Assembly: GCF_001659605.2 (NCBI RefSeq)
Contig: NC_035170.2
Span: 4,588,001 to 4,652,000, forward strand
Source: Manihot esculenta
Lineage: Eukaryota > Streptophyta > Magnoliopsida > Malpighiales > Euphorbiaceae
Direction of reading: 5' to 3'
Length of the DNA stretch: 64,000 nucleotides
Shown: positions 1 through 11,371 of the stretch, one piece after another
How positions within the stretch are numbered: position 1 is the first letter of the stretch
Layout: each line of letters opens with the position of its first letter
The notes under the pieces: generated by a model
What the model saw: only the letters and a program-made list of their open reading frames with translations
The model's database searches: none
What the model was told of the DNA's origin: nothing
Made by a program: the position numbers and the translations under genes

Positions 1-580
1 GAGATGAAACCCCTAGTGCTTTATGTGATCAAAGTAAGTCTCCATTCATGCATATCAAATTCAACTCAGGTGCTAAGCAAGAACAACTCGTAGAAATCCA
101 TATCAGATGCAGACCTCAAGTCTTTTCTGCTGCCACAGGCAACTGAGACTATCTGTAACCTTGTCAGTTAATTCAAAGGATGTATATTTGCGAAATTCTA
201 CTGCGGGTGTATGTATACGGGTGTGGTTAGAATTTTCCTATGAGAAATATTTTCAGATCTTCTTTTGAATTTCTTGAAAATGCAGACACAGTGTTTCTTT
301 AATTCTAGAAAGCCTCGCCAAGTAAGTTCCTTCATACCTTCCTACACCCTTTATTTTTTTTTTTTTTCTTTCTCATTTGTCATTGTCAACCCTTCTAGTA
401 ACACTCTTTCATGCACAACTACCGAGTCCTTCGCTTCCTTCTCTTCTTACAAATAAAATAATCTGCCATCTAGAAGAAGCCTTACCAGTCTCTCCACCCT
501 GGCATCCTCTTCCTTTATAATGCTGTTGTCTGCTCTTTCACAATCCAGCTACCAAATTATACACAGAAAAGTTCTCATAT
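1..580. other. Upstream non-coding region of the first gene
   Basis: I see no supportable coding exon here. The stretch at about 340-480 is pyrimidine-rich (long T runs and CTT). A short TATA-like sequence (TTTATAATG) at 514-522 lies about 105 bases before the first ATG of the downstream gene and could be its core promoter. The first 200 bases might be the end of an upstream gene, but no frame or splice pattern supports that. Confidence 0.3.
514..522 (+). promoter_or_regulatory. Possible TATA box of the 624-1232 gene
   Basis: TTTATAATG lies in a pyrimidine-rich stretch about 105 bases before the ATG at 624. That spacing would leave a leader of about 70-80 bases. It rests on motif and distance only, and other AT-rich sites are nearby. 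Confidence 0.25.
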
Positions 581-623
581 TTTTCTATCTTTATTAGTCC
601 ATTTTCTTTCAGCAGACACAGAA

Positions 624-1232
624 ATGGAAAATCCTATTGAAGAATTTGAAGATGCTCTCTCCTTATGTGACCTTTCTGATCTCTGCGACCATGAAATCGA
701 TCCCAGCAATGAGATTCTAGGCTCCCCTTCAACCCATGAAGATTTCTTTGAGTTCTCAACCTCAGAAACACATTCTACAATGGTAGATGATAATATCATT
801 TTCTGTGGGAAAGTAATTTCCTGCAAAACAGAATTAAATGATCTAAGAAACCCACCTTTCCCGTCATCAACCTCACCGTCTTCTTCGTCTTTGTTGCCAA
901 AAAAAAACAAGCTGAGTACTTCAAATTCTTCCTCCAAGAATTCTTCAAAGAGTGGTACTTTTCGCATCCCATCTGTCAATTCCAGGAAGCAAAAGGTTAT
1001 GATTGGACTAGCTAAAATTCCAGCGAAAATGGAGCTCAGTGACTTGAGGGAAAGACAGAATCGGCGGCCTCCGTCTACCATGTCACCGGGGTTAGGTTCG
1101 GTTGTTGCCGATAGTGGGAAGAGTAGTTGGGGTTTGATCAGATTATTCAGAGTTAGATCTCCTGGTATTTCTAGCATGTTGCCCAAGAATTCCTTTGGTT
1201 GCATTTCGCTAGCCAGGCCCTGCATTGACTAG
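624..1232 (+). CDS. Unrecognised serine-rich plant protein, single exon
   Basis: An intact 202-residue frame runs from ATG 624 to a TAG ending at 1232. I do not recognise the family with confidence. The N-terminus is acidic (EEFEDALSLCDL, residues about 6-17). A short motif, IIFCGKVI, lies near residue 58 and is followed by a serine-rich low-complexity tract at about 80-112. The C-terminal half is basic, with RKQKVMIGLAKIPAKMELSDLRERQNRR near residues 121-148. No signal peptide, membrane segment or catalytic motif is visible. The pattern (acidic start, Ser tract, basic end, one exon) is like many plant-specific regulatory proteins, including kinase-regulator-like ones, but that is a loose analogy. 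A possible polyadenylation signal (AATAAA) lies at about 1327. Base composition drops to AT-rich DNA right after the stop, as expected at a gene end. A 216-residue antisense frame over the same interval is treated as a shadow. Confidence 0.6.
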   Translation: MENPIEEFEDALSLCDLSDLCDHEIDPSNEILGSPSTHEDFFEFSTSETHSTMVDDNIIFCGKVISCKTELNDLRNPPFPSSTSPSSSSLLPKKNKLSTSNSSSKNSSKSGTFRIPSVNSRKQKVMIGLAKIPAKMELSDLRERQNRRPPSTMSPGLGSVVADSGKSSWGLIRLFRVRSPGISSMLPKNSFGCISLARPCID

Positions 1233-1239
1233 ATTATAT

Positions 1240-3289
1240 TTTTCATCCCTTTTTCAAATATTTTATGATATAGTATCAGATATTAATTAAATTAATTCTA
1301 TATATATTTCACACCTAATTTATTCTAATAAAAAAACTTGAATTCTTGTAGATTGATATTCAAAATGTTTCTGAGTTAGCTTTGTGCATTCTGAGAACGA
1401 TGAATTGTTTGAAAGAATCGGTAGATGCAACCTAAAAGAAACCTTGGCTGCTTGAAAAGTATGGTGTTTCATTTTTTTTTTATTAAAAAAGAAAAAAGAA
1501 AAAAGAAAAAATTGGCAAATTTGGCAAATTTACCTGTTATTCAATGGGAGTGGTACATGCAAGGTTTGGGCAAAAGAAATTATTTTTTTAAAATTAACAA
1601 AAAAATTCCAAATTGCATCAAACCAATTTGTTCTTGTAAAATTCACGAGGTCATTCATGCAGCCGTGTTTGTGGTGTCTGATACTGTTCGTGACTTGCTG
1701 AAGAAGTTAGATAACAAATTTGAAATAGTATATCCCTAGCTTTTAGGATATTTATAATATTTCTTTTTTATAATCGATTCCAATTCTGAAAACAATTTTG
1801 ACACCAATTTTGATTTGGATAATTGATTAGCCTTTATCATGTAAATTTATAATTAACTCTATTAGATAGTTTTTAATATGATAAATTTATAATCAACTCT
1901 ATTAGATAGTTCTTAATTTTGAAAATTTGAAAGTAAATTATCAGTTGTTGATAATTGTATATTTTACCTATTTAATACACATTCTTTTTTATGAAATTAG
2001 AATTAATTATACTGAATTATAGATTTTTTTTTAGGATATTTGATAGTTTATGTACTCCTTGAAAAGAAAAGATCCTAATCGAAAGATTTAGGTAGAAATC
2101 AAAGTTAGAGTTGCGGAATAAACTTTGAGCAAAGCCGACCTCGAGGTGAGCAGACCTCGCACCAAATAGACTTCAAACAAGGAAGACCTCGGACAGAGTA
2201 GACCTTGTATACAAAACCACGAGCACGATTTATGAAACATCACGGGATTTTTGAATATAATTAGAGAAGACCAATTTAGAAAGGAATAATTTCGAAAAGA
2301 TTAAGAAATTAGGATTGTGACTTTTCCTTTTAAAGGAATATTTTATTTTCTTCTTTTTTAATTTAGAGTTTCCCCTTTAAAAAAGAGAAGCTTCTTTATT
2401 TTGGGTATTGAGATTTTCAGAGTCTTTATTTTGGAGTTATATCATGAGGCTTAGTAGTTAAACTCCTTTATCTAGCTAGAGAATTTTTAAGGTGTAATTC
2501 ACAAAGATTGTGAGATCAAATCAAATTTTTTTTTTTCTCATTTATGCTTTCTAAGTTAGTTTTTTTTATTCTTGAAATTATTAGAGAATTTTTAAGGTGT
2601 AATTCACAAAGATTGTGAGATCAAATCAAATTTTATTTTTTTTTTCTCATTTATGCTTTCTAAGTTAGTTTTTTTTATTCTTGAAATTATTATTTGTTTA
2701 ATTAATACAGTCTGACCAATTGTTTAGTTGAATGAATAATATACAGTTATTCAGATTCATTAAGTTTCTAATCACTTGTGAGTTTAATATTTATGACAAA
2801 CAATATTTTATTATGGAATAACGTATTCTGATTTCACAGCCGCACTAAGTAAGCTTCTTGGTCTGAGTCAGGCCTTTTTAGTAATGTTGTTATCAAATTA
2901 GAACTTTTCGAGCTGATCACGTGGTTTGTTTTTTTATTAGGGACTGATTAGTGAGCTGATCCTTTTCAGTTTTTTTTTTTATCTAATTTACTCAACTCAA
3001 ACTCCCCCTTTTTTATTTTTGCAATTTTATTTTGCTAAGTTGTCAAGATGGTTATAGGTCAATCATCAAGTCGTACGCTCAACAACTATCACTAAGTGGT
3101 CGGTCAAGATCGATAGATCAGGTCGACAGGCCGTTAAGTTATAAGACCGATTATCAGGTCGTCAAAGGTCGGTATCAGACAAGTCAATCGATAGGTCATC
3201 AAAAATACAATGGTTACTCCATTCTCTGTTGATTCGACTCTACTCATCATATCTACAGTTTATAATTGTTAAAAAAAGCAGGATTTATT
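1240..3289. other. AT-rich intergenic DNA with LTR-like relics
   Basis: No coding exon is supported. The stretch 2030-2460 has repeated 'gacctcg' words and short pyrimidine/purine blocks resembling decayed plant LTRs, but no ends or target duplications could be fixed. A 105-bp tandem duplication occupies 2478-2692. Short frames at 1425-1739 and 3032-3232 have no recognisable product. Confidence 0.4.
2478..2692. repeat. Two-copy tandem duplication, period about 105 bp
   Basis: The block beginning AGAGAATTTTTAAGGTGTAA at 2478 recurs at 2583. The copies differ mainly in the length of an internal T run, so this is a fairly recent local duplication in AT-rich DNA. Confidence 0.85.
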
Positions 3290-3610
3290 TTTGGTCGATT
3301 CGACACTCACCAGCTGTCACCACAAAATAGATCCACGTGGCATTGATTGATAAGTAAGCAACACGATCTAGCGCGAGAAAAGGAAGATCCAAACACCTAG
3401 TACCCGGTTCATCATCAAAACTCACTCTTCCTTCGATAGGACGGGTCTCGACATAAAGTTACTATTATCATGCACAATCTAATGTATTTCCATTACGCTT
3501 ATAATCAAAGGATTAACAACTCATTAGCTGGTGATATCTCTTATCAAGCAGCCGGTCACATTATTGTTGGATTATCGAAAAATGTTATATTCATCTCCAC
3601 CTTCTTACAG

Positions 3611-3617
3611 TATAAAA
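3611..3617 (+). promoter_or_regulatory. LTR TATA box of the Tat relic
   Basis: TATAAAAGG sits in a GC-richer stretch and is followed about 90 bases later by the GACTTGAGCGTCG phrase typical of this LTR class. It is probably the retrotransposon promoter and is unlikely to serve a host gene. Confidence 0.5.
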
Positions 3618-3947
3618 GGAGAAGAATCACAGAGGCAAAGGTACGCTATTCTTTGACACAAAAACTCTAAGCAATTTGTTATATTCATTCTCTTCTCCAG
3701 TATTCTGACTTGAGCGTCGAAGTGGCTGTCGTGGGTACCCATCACCACCTCATGTTCTCTTCCTTATAAGTCTAACCAATCACAGCGTAGCTCTATTCCG
3801 GCCACGTTATCAATCTAGTCTTTGCCACATCATTTGGTTTCACTGTTGAGAGATCCATTGAATTCTCTCTATTCATTTGGATTAAAATTGGTCTCTTGTT
3901 CCTTTTCTCTCTCCAAAAAAGGAATCTCTCTTCTCTATCTCTTGAAA

Positions 3948-5289
3948 TGGCTGGAATCGTACATGTCATCACAGGAGGACCTGATAAGGATAAAGAAAAA
4001 AAAAAAGAGCATGTAGCAAAAGACGTCCTATCAATTAATGAAAAAGCATGGGCCAAGCAAGAGGTAAGGTTCAGTCCTGCCGACAATGCAATCTGATTCT
4101 TTCAAAAAGACCCGTTGATCGTTAAAATCCTTTTGAACCGATACGAGGTAAGGTAAGTTTTGGTGGATATAGATAGTTCTGTTAACCTTCTCATTCTAAA
4201 TTTTTTAATAAGTTATGATTGGACAAAAGTAGCCTGGCCAGAGTCTCCTATCCGTTAGTAGGATTAGAAGACAAGATCGTGGCAGTACCGGACACTATCA
4301 ACCTCCCTCTAGTCTTGGATGATGAAAAGTATAAGCAAGAGTTGTATGCAAAGCTTGTGGTGGTCGACATCCCATTTATGTACAATGCGATACTCGGCCG
4401 CCTAGTCCTAAACTGCCACGGTATTGTTATTGACATGGGTATTATGTGTCTTAAGCTACCAGTTCTAGGAGGAATAGTTGTGGTCTAAAGCAACTCGAGG
4501 TTGGCTAGAAAAGGTTACGGATACCCAGCAAAAAGTCTCGGGAAAGCAATAATGTCCATTGACTTGTTGGAGAAACTGAAATCTCATGTAAAGACAAAAC
4601 CAGCAGACCCGGTAGAAGAGGTCCAATTAGGTAAGGATCAAAAGGTATGGTTCGATACTACGTTAACCAGGAAAACAAAAGCTTGATTAATAAAATTACT
4701 AAAGAGCCGAGTAACCGCTTTCGCTTGGTCTCTAAAAGATGTAACAAGTGTGGACCCGGTCTCATCATCCATAAGTTATATATTGACAAGATCGCCAAAC
4801 CATATCCAACAAAAGAAAAGAAAATTTGCACAAGAGAAACAGCAGGTGATCAAAGAAAAGGTTAATAAGGTTTTTGAGTGCAGAGTTATAAAAGAAGTCT
4901 AGTATCCCACGTGCCTGGCTAATGCGGTGTTGGTAAAGAAAGTTAACAGGAAATGGAGGATGTGTGTGGATTTCATGGACTTGAATAAAGTATGTCTAAA
5001 AGATCATTATCCGTTGCCATCCATCGACAGATTAGTAGACTCGATATCGGGTCATGCAATAGTTTCCTTCTTTGATATCATTTCAGGATACCACCAAACT
5101 ATGGTGAATATCAAGAACGCAGAGAAAACTGTGTTCATAATAGAAGAAGGATTTCACTGTTACAAAGTAATATCTTTTGGATTGAAAAATGCAGGAGCGA
5201 CATACCAAAGATTGGGGCCAAGAATCTTCAAAAATATAATGGGATCAATAGTCGAAATAGAAAATTTCTTGAAAATAATCATGATATAA
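3948..5289 (+). pseudogene. gag-end/protease/reverse transcriptase remnant (Tat-type)
   Basis: Fragments of one polyprotein are spread over several frames. The stretch 3948-4240 matches the gag-protease junction of Tat elements, including a degenerate VLVD(I)DSS protease active-site region near 4150-4180. The frame 4219-4488 carries the protease C-terminal motif YNAILGR. The frame 4927-5289 is reverse transcriptase: KWRMCVDFMDLNKVCLKDHYPLP, then SFFDIISGY and FGLKNAGATYQR. It stops before the catalytic YVDD segment, and a stop interrupts the join near 4902. Frameshifts and stops make this non-functional. The family is recognised from these motifs. Confidence 0.75.
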
Positions 5290-5290
5290 G

Positions 5291-6119
5291 TTGCAAGCAG
5301 TCTTGAAAAAGTATAAATCTTGAAAAAATGAAGAGAGATCTAATAACCGAAAAAGATGAATCAAAATGTTAAAAAAATTTAATCAGTGAATAAATAATAA
5401 TTATTATTGTTATTATTAAAAATAAATAAATAAATAAAAGAAGAGCAAAAGCGAGTCCAGGGAAGGAGAAATTGAAATTTCTGCATGTAGACAAGACCTC
5501 CCTTCCCTGCGCATGAAGATTTCAAAAGAAATATATATATATATATATATATGTTGAGAAAAGAGATTGGCCTACACTTTTGCGTTGAAGTTGTTGACAG
5601 TGGAATAATTTCACTTTTGCCGAGTTTAAAGATAAATTCCGATGGTCTTCTGCGTGATAATGAAGAAAAGGAGGGTTTGTGCAATACATAAGGATTAATA
5701 GTTCACATTTCTTGAATAGGATAGAATTTAAATTCTTATTTGGATACAAATCCTCAGGCTAAAAAAAAATAATTTAGATAAAATTTCAACATTTTTTGAA
5801 ATAATATAGAATTGAAATTCTTGTTTGGATACAAATCCTTATGCCAACACTAAAATCAATTTAGAAAAAATTTCAATTTACCCAAAATTCAAAATTGATT
5901 ATAATTTCTAAATAGGAAAATACTCTTATTTAAAAGAAAATAATAACATGCATTAAAATTATATGTATATATTATTTTTTAGTCATTAAAAAATTAAAAT
6001 CAATATTTTTAAGAAATAAATCAAATTATTTTCTTGAAAATATTATACTCAAATAAAATTTAAAATTTTTGAGATATATTTACTAAATAAATAAAATAGT
6101 AAACAAGTCTCGAAACATA
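5291..6119. other. AT-rich intergenic DNA with simple repeats
   Basis: No gene is seen. An (AT)n run lies at about 5531-5552 and TAAA/TAAT runs at about 5395-5440. A degenerate direct repeat (TAGAATTNAAATTCTTNTTTGGATACAAATCC) appears at about 5723 and again at about 5811, with a period near 90 bp. Confidence 0.5.
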
Positions 6120-6905
6120 TGGTAACATATAAATAACAAAATCCGTTAAAATTGCGATATGTATATACATGATTCAGAAGAGCTCCATAAATCTTTCCAT
6201 CTGGTCCGACCAGGTAAGAGAAAATTCGACCTATGAGGTACGAAGATCAAACCACAAATAACTATGATCCTACCAAAGCTCAAAACAGACATGCGAACCT
6301 CTTCAAAACTCGTACCATAACGGGATATTGAATGCGGACACAACCGACCTTAGTGATTAAAGGGAACCCATCACGATATAGATCGGATGAGCCGAGCACG
6401 ACCTGATAAAATCAGGATAGGATGTCGACCTCCTGCACATTGGTCGTCTCCTCGGTACATCATTAAGATTATAAATGTGTGTGCGGTAAAATAGATTGAC
6501 GTGACACACATGATAGATAGGGTATGGATTAACTGACTCTGCGTTTATCAACCAACTACCCATCATTGATGAGCCACTTCATTTATGAGTCACTTGACAC
6601 ACCTGCAAGAAAATATACCCGTCTAGTTTGATAGGATATAACACAAGGGATGTCAGAATGGTTAGGGATATATATACCACTGGTCTAACCCAAAGAAGGG
6701 AGATTTTTCTGAACCTTTTAACTAAAGACACCATTTTTATTTTCTCTAAAAGGACCTTAACCCTTCCAACCTCAGGACCCGTTGACTCCAATTTATTCCC
6801 AACATTCACACCCCCATGGAACCAACTACAGTTCTTTGATTTTCTCACTAAATTGAACCATTGTCCAAGTGTCCACCTCTGGGAAGCCCACCGAATTTTA
6901 ATTCA
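6120..6905 (+). repeat. 5' LTR of the Tat-like host element
   Basis: It is homologous along its length to 45666-46441. Shared landmarks are the ACATATAAATAAC start, a block about a 'tcgacctcctNcacactggtcgtc' type segment near 6427, a TATATATACC promoter-like site at about 6669, and a shared end about CCATTGTCCAAGTGTC. Divergence is clearly visible by eye, so the insertion is old. Confidence 0.7.
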
Positions 6906-6910
6906 TTAAT

Positions 6911-6928
6911 TGGCACCGTCTGTGGGAA
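6911..6928 (+). other. Primer binding site of the Tat-like element
   Basis: TGGCACCGTCTGTGGGAA lies 5 bases after the LTR end. The phrase TTGGCGCCGTCTGTGGGAA is the usual sequence after plant Tat LTRs; here one G is replaced by A. It would prime minus-strand synthesis from a host tRNA. Confidence 0.6.
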
Positions 6929-7624
6929 TGAAGGAGATTATTCTATCACTGGAGTTTTCAAACTAAACCCATTGAGATTTATATGGCAAATCAGAAAAAG
7001 CTAATGACAATAACATGAGGGACCGAGAGGAAAAAAGATAGTGAAATGACTAGAAAACCACCGGCTAAATCTAGGAACCACACAGTAAAAGCTTAGAAGA
7101 AGATGTTGATGTAAGAAGTAGTGCAACACAAGGACGTTCAACCAATTGTGGGAGAAAAGTGATGTGCACAATTTAACTAAACTGTACAGTTGCTTCTCTA
7201 GATCAAAGTATTTTTGTTATCATGACTAGTTACGAAAGTTTAATCTTAGATGAAATTTTTTATGTCTACACAAACATGAGCATCATAGTATTTTAGCATA
7301 AAGTTTTTATTGTTAGTTGAAATTAGCATGAATATTCCTGAGAAAAGAGATTATGTATTTAAATGTACTACTTTATGAATTGAAAATGTTTGAAGAAATT
7401 CACACATGCAAAATATTATTTATTGGACTCCTTAATTTGTACGAGTCAATATTATTAGTCAGAGTTAATATATACATTCATTTAAAATATGAAACTAAAT
7501 GTCTTGTGTGACATATTATTTATTGATAAATATTATTGAATTTACAATATGTTTTCTCATTACATATGTGTTGTGTAAACTTTTATTTTGCAGATAAGTT
7601 TTTAAAGCAAAATACCAATGTGCT

Positions 7625-7885
7625 AAAACATAAAGCAAGGCTAAAAGCCTGGAAGCGCTAGTAAGGCTACGGGTCTGAATACCGAGCAAAACTAAAAGTT
7701 TGGAAGCGCCAGTAAAGCTATGAGCCTGAATACTCGAAGTCGCCAGTAAGGTCACGAGCCTAAATACTCGGAATCTCTAGTAAGGCTACGTGCTTGAATA
7801 CTCAGAATTGCCGGTAAGGCTACGTGTCTCAATACTTGAAATTGCTAGAAAGGCTATGAGCCTGAATACTCAAAATCACTAGTAA
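7625..7885 (+). repeat. Tandem array 1 of the Tat-like element, period about 45 bp
   Basis: Degenerate units of the form AAGGCTACGAGCCTGAATAC plus TCGAAGTCGCCAGT repeat about six times. The array is cut by solo LTR A and resumes at 10214-10330, so the insertion split an existing array. Such subrepeats inside Tat and Ogre elements are common. Confidence 0.75.
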
Positions 7886-8157
7886 TATAATACCCGGCTA
7901 GACTCCGGCATCGGAATTCCTATTTCCCGGTGGAATCTCGGATGTCGAAAACCTCTAGAAGGGTAAAATGTATTTTTCTAAAATGTTTTCAAGTGTTTTA
8001 AGGTTTTAAGTAAGAAAGAAATTGAGTTTTTGAAAGAAAAGTGCCTTGGAAGAAAATCCAGGTTCGGCCGCCGAACATGGTGCAGTTTAGGGAGCACCTT
8101 TGGCCCCCGAAGGTGGTCTGGCCAGCTACCTATAAAAGGCCCCATGTCTGAAATTGC

Positions 8158-8275
8158 CACCTAATCATGTATTAAAACTCTCTAATAAAAGCCTATACTC
8201 GAAGTCTAAAAGCCTCGAAGTCACCTAATCATGTATTAAAACTCTCTAAAACCCCTCGAAGTCGCCAGTAAGCCC
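8158..8275. repeat. Scrambled filler insertion inside solo LTR A
   Basis: This segment is absent at the matching place in the other LTRs. The bases 8224-8257 are the exact reverse complement of 8517-8550 (34 bases), and 8159-8186 hold a second, shorter inverted copy of the same source. Between and after them are words such as CTCGAAGTCGCCAGTAAG that match the host tandem array at about 7735-7750, outside the LTR. The patchwork suggests repair synthesis copied from two nearby templates. Confidence 0.7.
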
Positions 8276-9431
8276 ATTTTCGGGCAAAGGTGAGTCCATG
8301 CCCTTCCATGGTTAGTTTTGATGTTTTCCTTCAAATCGTTCATGTTTTTGATGAGTTCTAACTTGGTTTTGAAGATTTTGAGCTAAGATCGAAGTTTTGA
8401 AGCTTGGAGACCCCGGAGCTCGATTTCTCTCATCTCCGAGTTTGGATCGCCTCTCCTCTCGATTTTCAAGAGGTAAGAGTAGATCCTACCATTCTTTTAT
8501 GTTTTTAGTAAGTTTTGAGGGGTTTTAGAGAGTTTTAATACATGATTAGGTTAGTTGTAAATGTTAGGATTTATGTGAGTTAAATGATGCAATGTATGTT
8601 ATTGTATGTTAAAATGTGATGTTGTTGGGGTATACGCTAGTTTTAAGCCCCTAAATGCTTAAGAGTGTGGTTATGCATGTTTTTGCTTGGTTTGGTTTGA
8701 GTTGGAGGTTTTGGGAGGCAAATTGTGCATGAGAGGCTGAGTTCTGCCATTCTGGAAGAACTCAGGTTCGGCAGCCGAAGCCATGTTCGACCGCCGAACC
8801 TGCCTGTGGTGGCATGTTTTGGCCGCCTAAACTCGCCCCCGAAAGTTGAACTTTCGCCTCTGAAGGGGAGTTTCGGCCGTCGAAGGTGCCGCCGAAGATG
8901 CATGAGTTTCAGATCTGGAAGGGACTTTCGGCCGCCGAAGGTGCCGCCGAAGGTGCATGGCTTTCGGATTTGGAAGGGGGGGGTTCGATCGCCGAAGGTG
9001 CCGCCGAAGGTGCCGCCGAAAGTGCCCTGTTTAGCCTTCCTTCGCATGTTTTCTATGATTGTTTTATGGTGTTTTAGGGGGTTTTTGGGGAGATTTTTAG
9101 AGTCTTGTTAGTGTTTGTTTGGTCCCTCATTTGAGTCCACCTATGTAGGTTCGGACCCGAGGAACCGAGGACCCCAGCAGTGAGATAGCTGCTTCAGAGT
9201 CTTTTTAGAGTCAGCCTGAGGTGAGTAGAATGAATCTTTATGTTTTAAAGCAAATAAATTTCAAGCATGTTCATGCATCATGAATGCCATGATATATACT
9301 AGGGTGTTGCATTAGAATTCACGAATATGTTGCATTAGAATTCACGAATATGTTGCATTGCATACTTTGATGTTGATGTGGATGAATGTTAGATGACCCA
9401 TTAGTCCTCGATATGATATGAGATGATATGG

Positions 9432-9590
9432 TATGGAAGTCCAGGTCGAGGCCCATTCTACGCCCCTGGCACGATGTTAAGAGAAAGTCCAGGTCGAGAC
9501 CCATTCTACGCCCCTGGCACATTGGAATGTTATGTTATGTTATGTTATGTTAAGGGAAAGACTAGTGGCCCATTCTACACCCTGGCACTA
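9432..9590 (+). repeat. Minisatellite in the U5 part of solo LTR A
   Basis: Two close copies and one partial copy of a unit with GTCCAGGTCGAG..CCCATTCTACGCCCCTGGCAC. Each unit contains inverted CCAGG / CCTGG words. The other Tekay-type LTRs have a different minisatellite at the same relative position. Confidence 0.7.
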
Positions 9591-10213
9591 TTGGAATGTG
9601 TAGAGGGCTATTGGTGACAAGTCCATCCTTGATGTGTATTGTTTGTGATGTGATGCATTCTATGAAAGCATATGTTTTAATATACTGTTTTATTATTCTG
9701 CTCACTGGGCTCTAGTAGTTCACCCCTTTCCCTTAACCCCCAGGTTTGCAGGTTTGGGATAGATCAGGATGTCAGCAAGAGTAAAGGTGTCATGGATGTA
9801 ATAGTTAGATGTGGACATGAGAAAATAATGAAAAATAATGTAATGTAAAGTATTGTATTTAAATGTTATGAGATTTAGTATTGTGCTTAGCCCTAATGTT
9901 ATGTTAATCCCCTTTTGTACATGATCGTTATAAAATGTTTTAATGTTAAGAAATGTTAGATCAAGCTTGATGTATGATATGATGTCCCACTAGAGCATTT
10001 GATGAGAGCTCTTGTGTGGAGTTTATGGTATGGTTATGATGCATGCAGGTCAAGCTTGGTGAATGAAAAAATTTAAAATTTTTATGCAAATGTATGATCA
10101 TGTATGGGATTATCAGGTATGACAGGTTGTATGTTAGGCTTTCTACGGGTCCCGACGACCTTAAGTCGATCTGGATCCTAGCACCGATAGCGGTCCGATT
10201 TTGGGTCGTTACA

Positions 10214-10960
10214 AGTAAGGCTACATGCTTGAATACTTGAAATTGCCAAAAAGGCTACGAGCCTGAATACTCAGAATTACCGGTAAGGCTTCGAGCCTGA
10301 ATACAAAGAAAGGCTGAAAGAACCCGATAAAGAGATGAAATACTCGTAAAAAAGACTCAAAGCAAAAGAGCCTAGAAGATAATAAAGAGTCGAGCACTCG
10401 AAAAAATACTCAAGGTAAAGAGCTCAGTAAAGAGCTGAAATGCTCATAAAAAAGACTCAGGGTTAAAGAGCCCGTAAAGAGTTGAAGAGTTTGGAAGAAA
10501 ACTTAGGGCTAAAGTGCCCGAAAGATAAAAAAATGGGCAAAGGGCTAGAAAGAAGGCTCAGGGCTAAATGGCTCAGAAGAAAGTAAAGAGCTCAAGAGCT
10601 CAGAAGAAGACTCAGGGCTCAAGAGCTCGCAAGACAAAAAAGAGCCAAAGAGCTCAAAAGAAAACTTAGGTCTAGATGGCCTGGAAGATAGTAAAAAGCT
10701 CAAGAGCTCGGAAGAAGGTGCAGGGCTAAACAACTCAGAAGATAGTAAAGAGCTCAAGAGCTCAAAAAAGGCATAAAGCTAAAAAGTCTAGAAGACAACA
10801 AAGAGCTAAAGAGCTCAGAAGAAGACTCAAAGCTAAAGTGCTCGAAAGATGATAAAGAGTTAAAGAGCTCGAAAGAAGACTCAAAGCTAAAAGAGCCCCA
10901 AAGATGATAAAAGAGCTAAAAGCTCGAAAAAATAATTCAAGTCTTAAAAAGCCTAGGAGG
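10214..10960 (+). repeat. Tandem arrays 1 (end) and 2 of the Tat-like element
   Basis: The first 115 bases continue array 1. From about 10330 the unit changes to a purine-rich, degenerate one of about 50 bp (AAAGAGCTCAAGAGCTCGGAAGAAG, CTCAGGGCTAAA), repeated at least ten times. AGCT/GAGCTC palindromes recur in every unit. No frame along this stretch looks like a protein. Confidence 0.75.
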
Positions 10961-11371
10961 TCCTTTCTAAAAAGAAAACAAACTAATAATACGAAAAGAA
11001 AAAGTGAAAGATATCACGACCCTTCAAAATTCTTTAAACACAGATCAAAGATTTTATATAGCAACTTCTGATAGTTATTGTTATGATTTTTATCAAGTAG
11101 TTTATCTGTTGCTCTTTTCATTTATATGAATCTTAAGCATCATCATCTCGACAAATCATCAAGGCTAAACCAAGTTACAAATGAACTGGCAACCTCACGA
11201 GACATTAAGATCTCATATAAATGATAGGGCTGAGCATACCCAATAAGAAACCAAAGTCAATAGAAGGGCAAAAGACAAATATTACGAACATTTAAACAAC
11301 AGTTAAGAAACAAAAAGCAAATTCTTCATTAACAAAAAAAAATGTGTTACAAGAAAACTAAAAACTATATA
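10961..11371. other. Tat-like element internal DNA without a recognised gene
   Basis: A-rich sequence between the tandem arrays and the end of the antisense frame. I see no coding sequence or clear signals in it. Confidence 0.4.

Larger units (their letters stand above)
3290..5290 (+). mobile_element. Decayed Tat-type Ty3/gypsy retrotransposon relic
   Basis: The left part looks like an LTR. It has a TATA box (TATAAAA, 3611-3617) followed by GACTTGAGCGTCGAAGTGGC near 3708, a phrase characteristic of plant Tat-lineage LTRs around the R/U5 region. To its right are decayed gag-end, protease and reverse transcriptase segments in the same orientation. Most of gag and everything after the reverse transcriptase core are missing. 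The outer ends and a target duplication could not be located, so the limits are approximate. Confidence 0.65.
7886..10213 (+). mobile_element. Solo LTR A (Tekay-type), target duplication AGTAA
   Basis: A 2328-bp LTR homologous to those of element E starts TATAATACCCGGCTAG (usual start TGTAATACCC) and ends GGGTCGTTACA. The 5-bp duplications AGTAA lie at 7881-7885 and 10214-10218. No primer site, polypurine tract or coding region accompanies it, so the rest was probably lost by LTR-LTR recombination. It contains a TATA box (CTATAAAAGG, about 8129-8138), the GCC-palindrome cluster at about 8760-9030, a minisatellite at 9432-9590, and a scrambled insertion at about 8158-8275. Confidence 0.85.

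Noticed and set aside
575..1225. 216-residue antisense frame over the first gene
   Set aside because: It lies exactly opposite the 624-1232 frame, has no recognisable motif, and the sense frame has better promoter and poly(A) context.
10545..10757. Minus-strand repeat frame (SSELLS repeats)
   Set aside because: Translation of the GAGCTC-rich tandem array; every unit repeats the same short pattern and there is no start context or domain.
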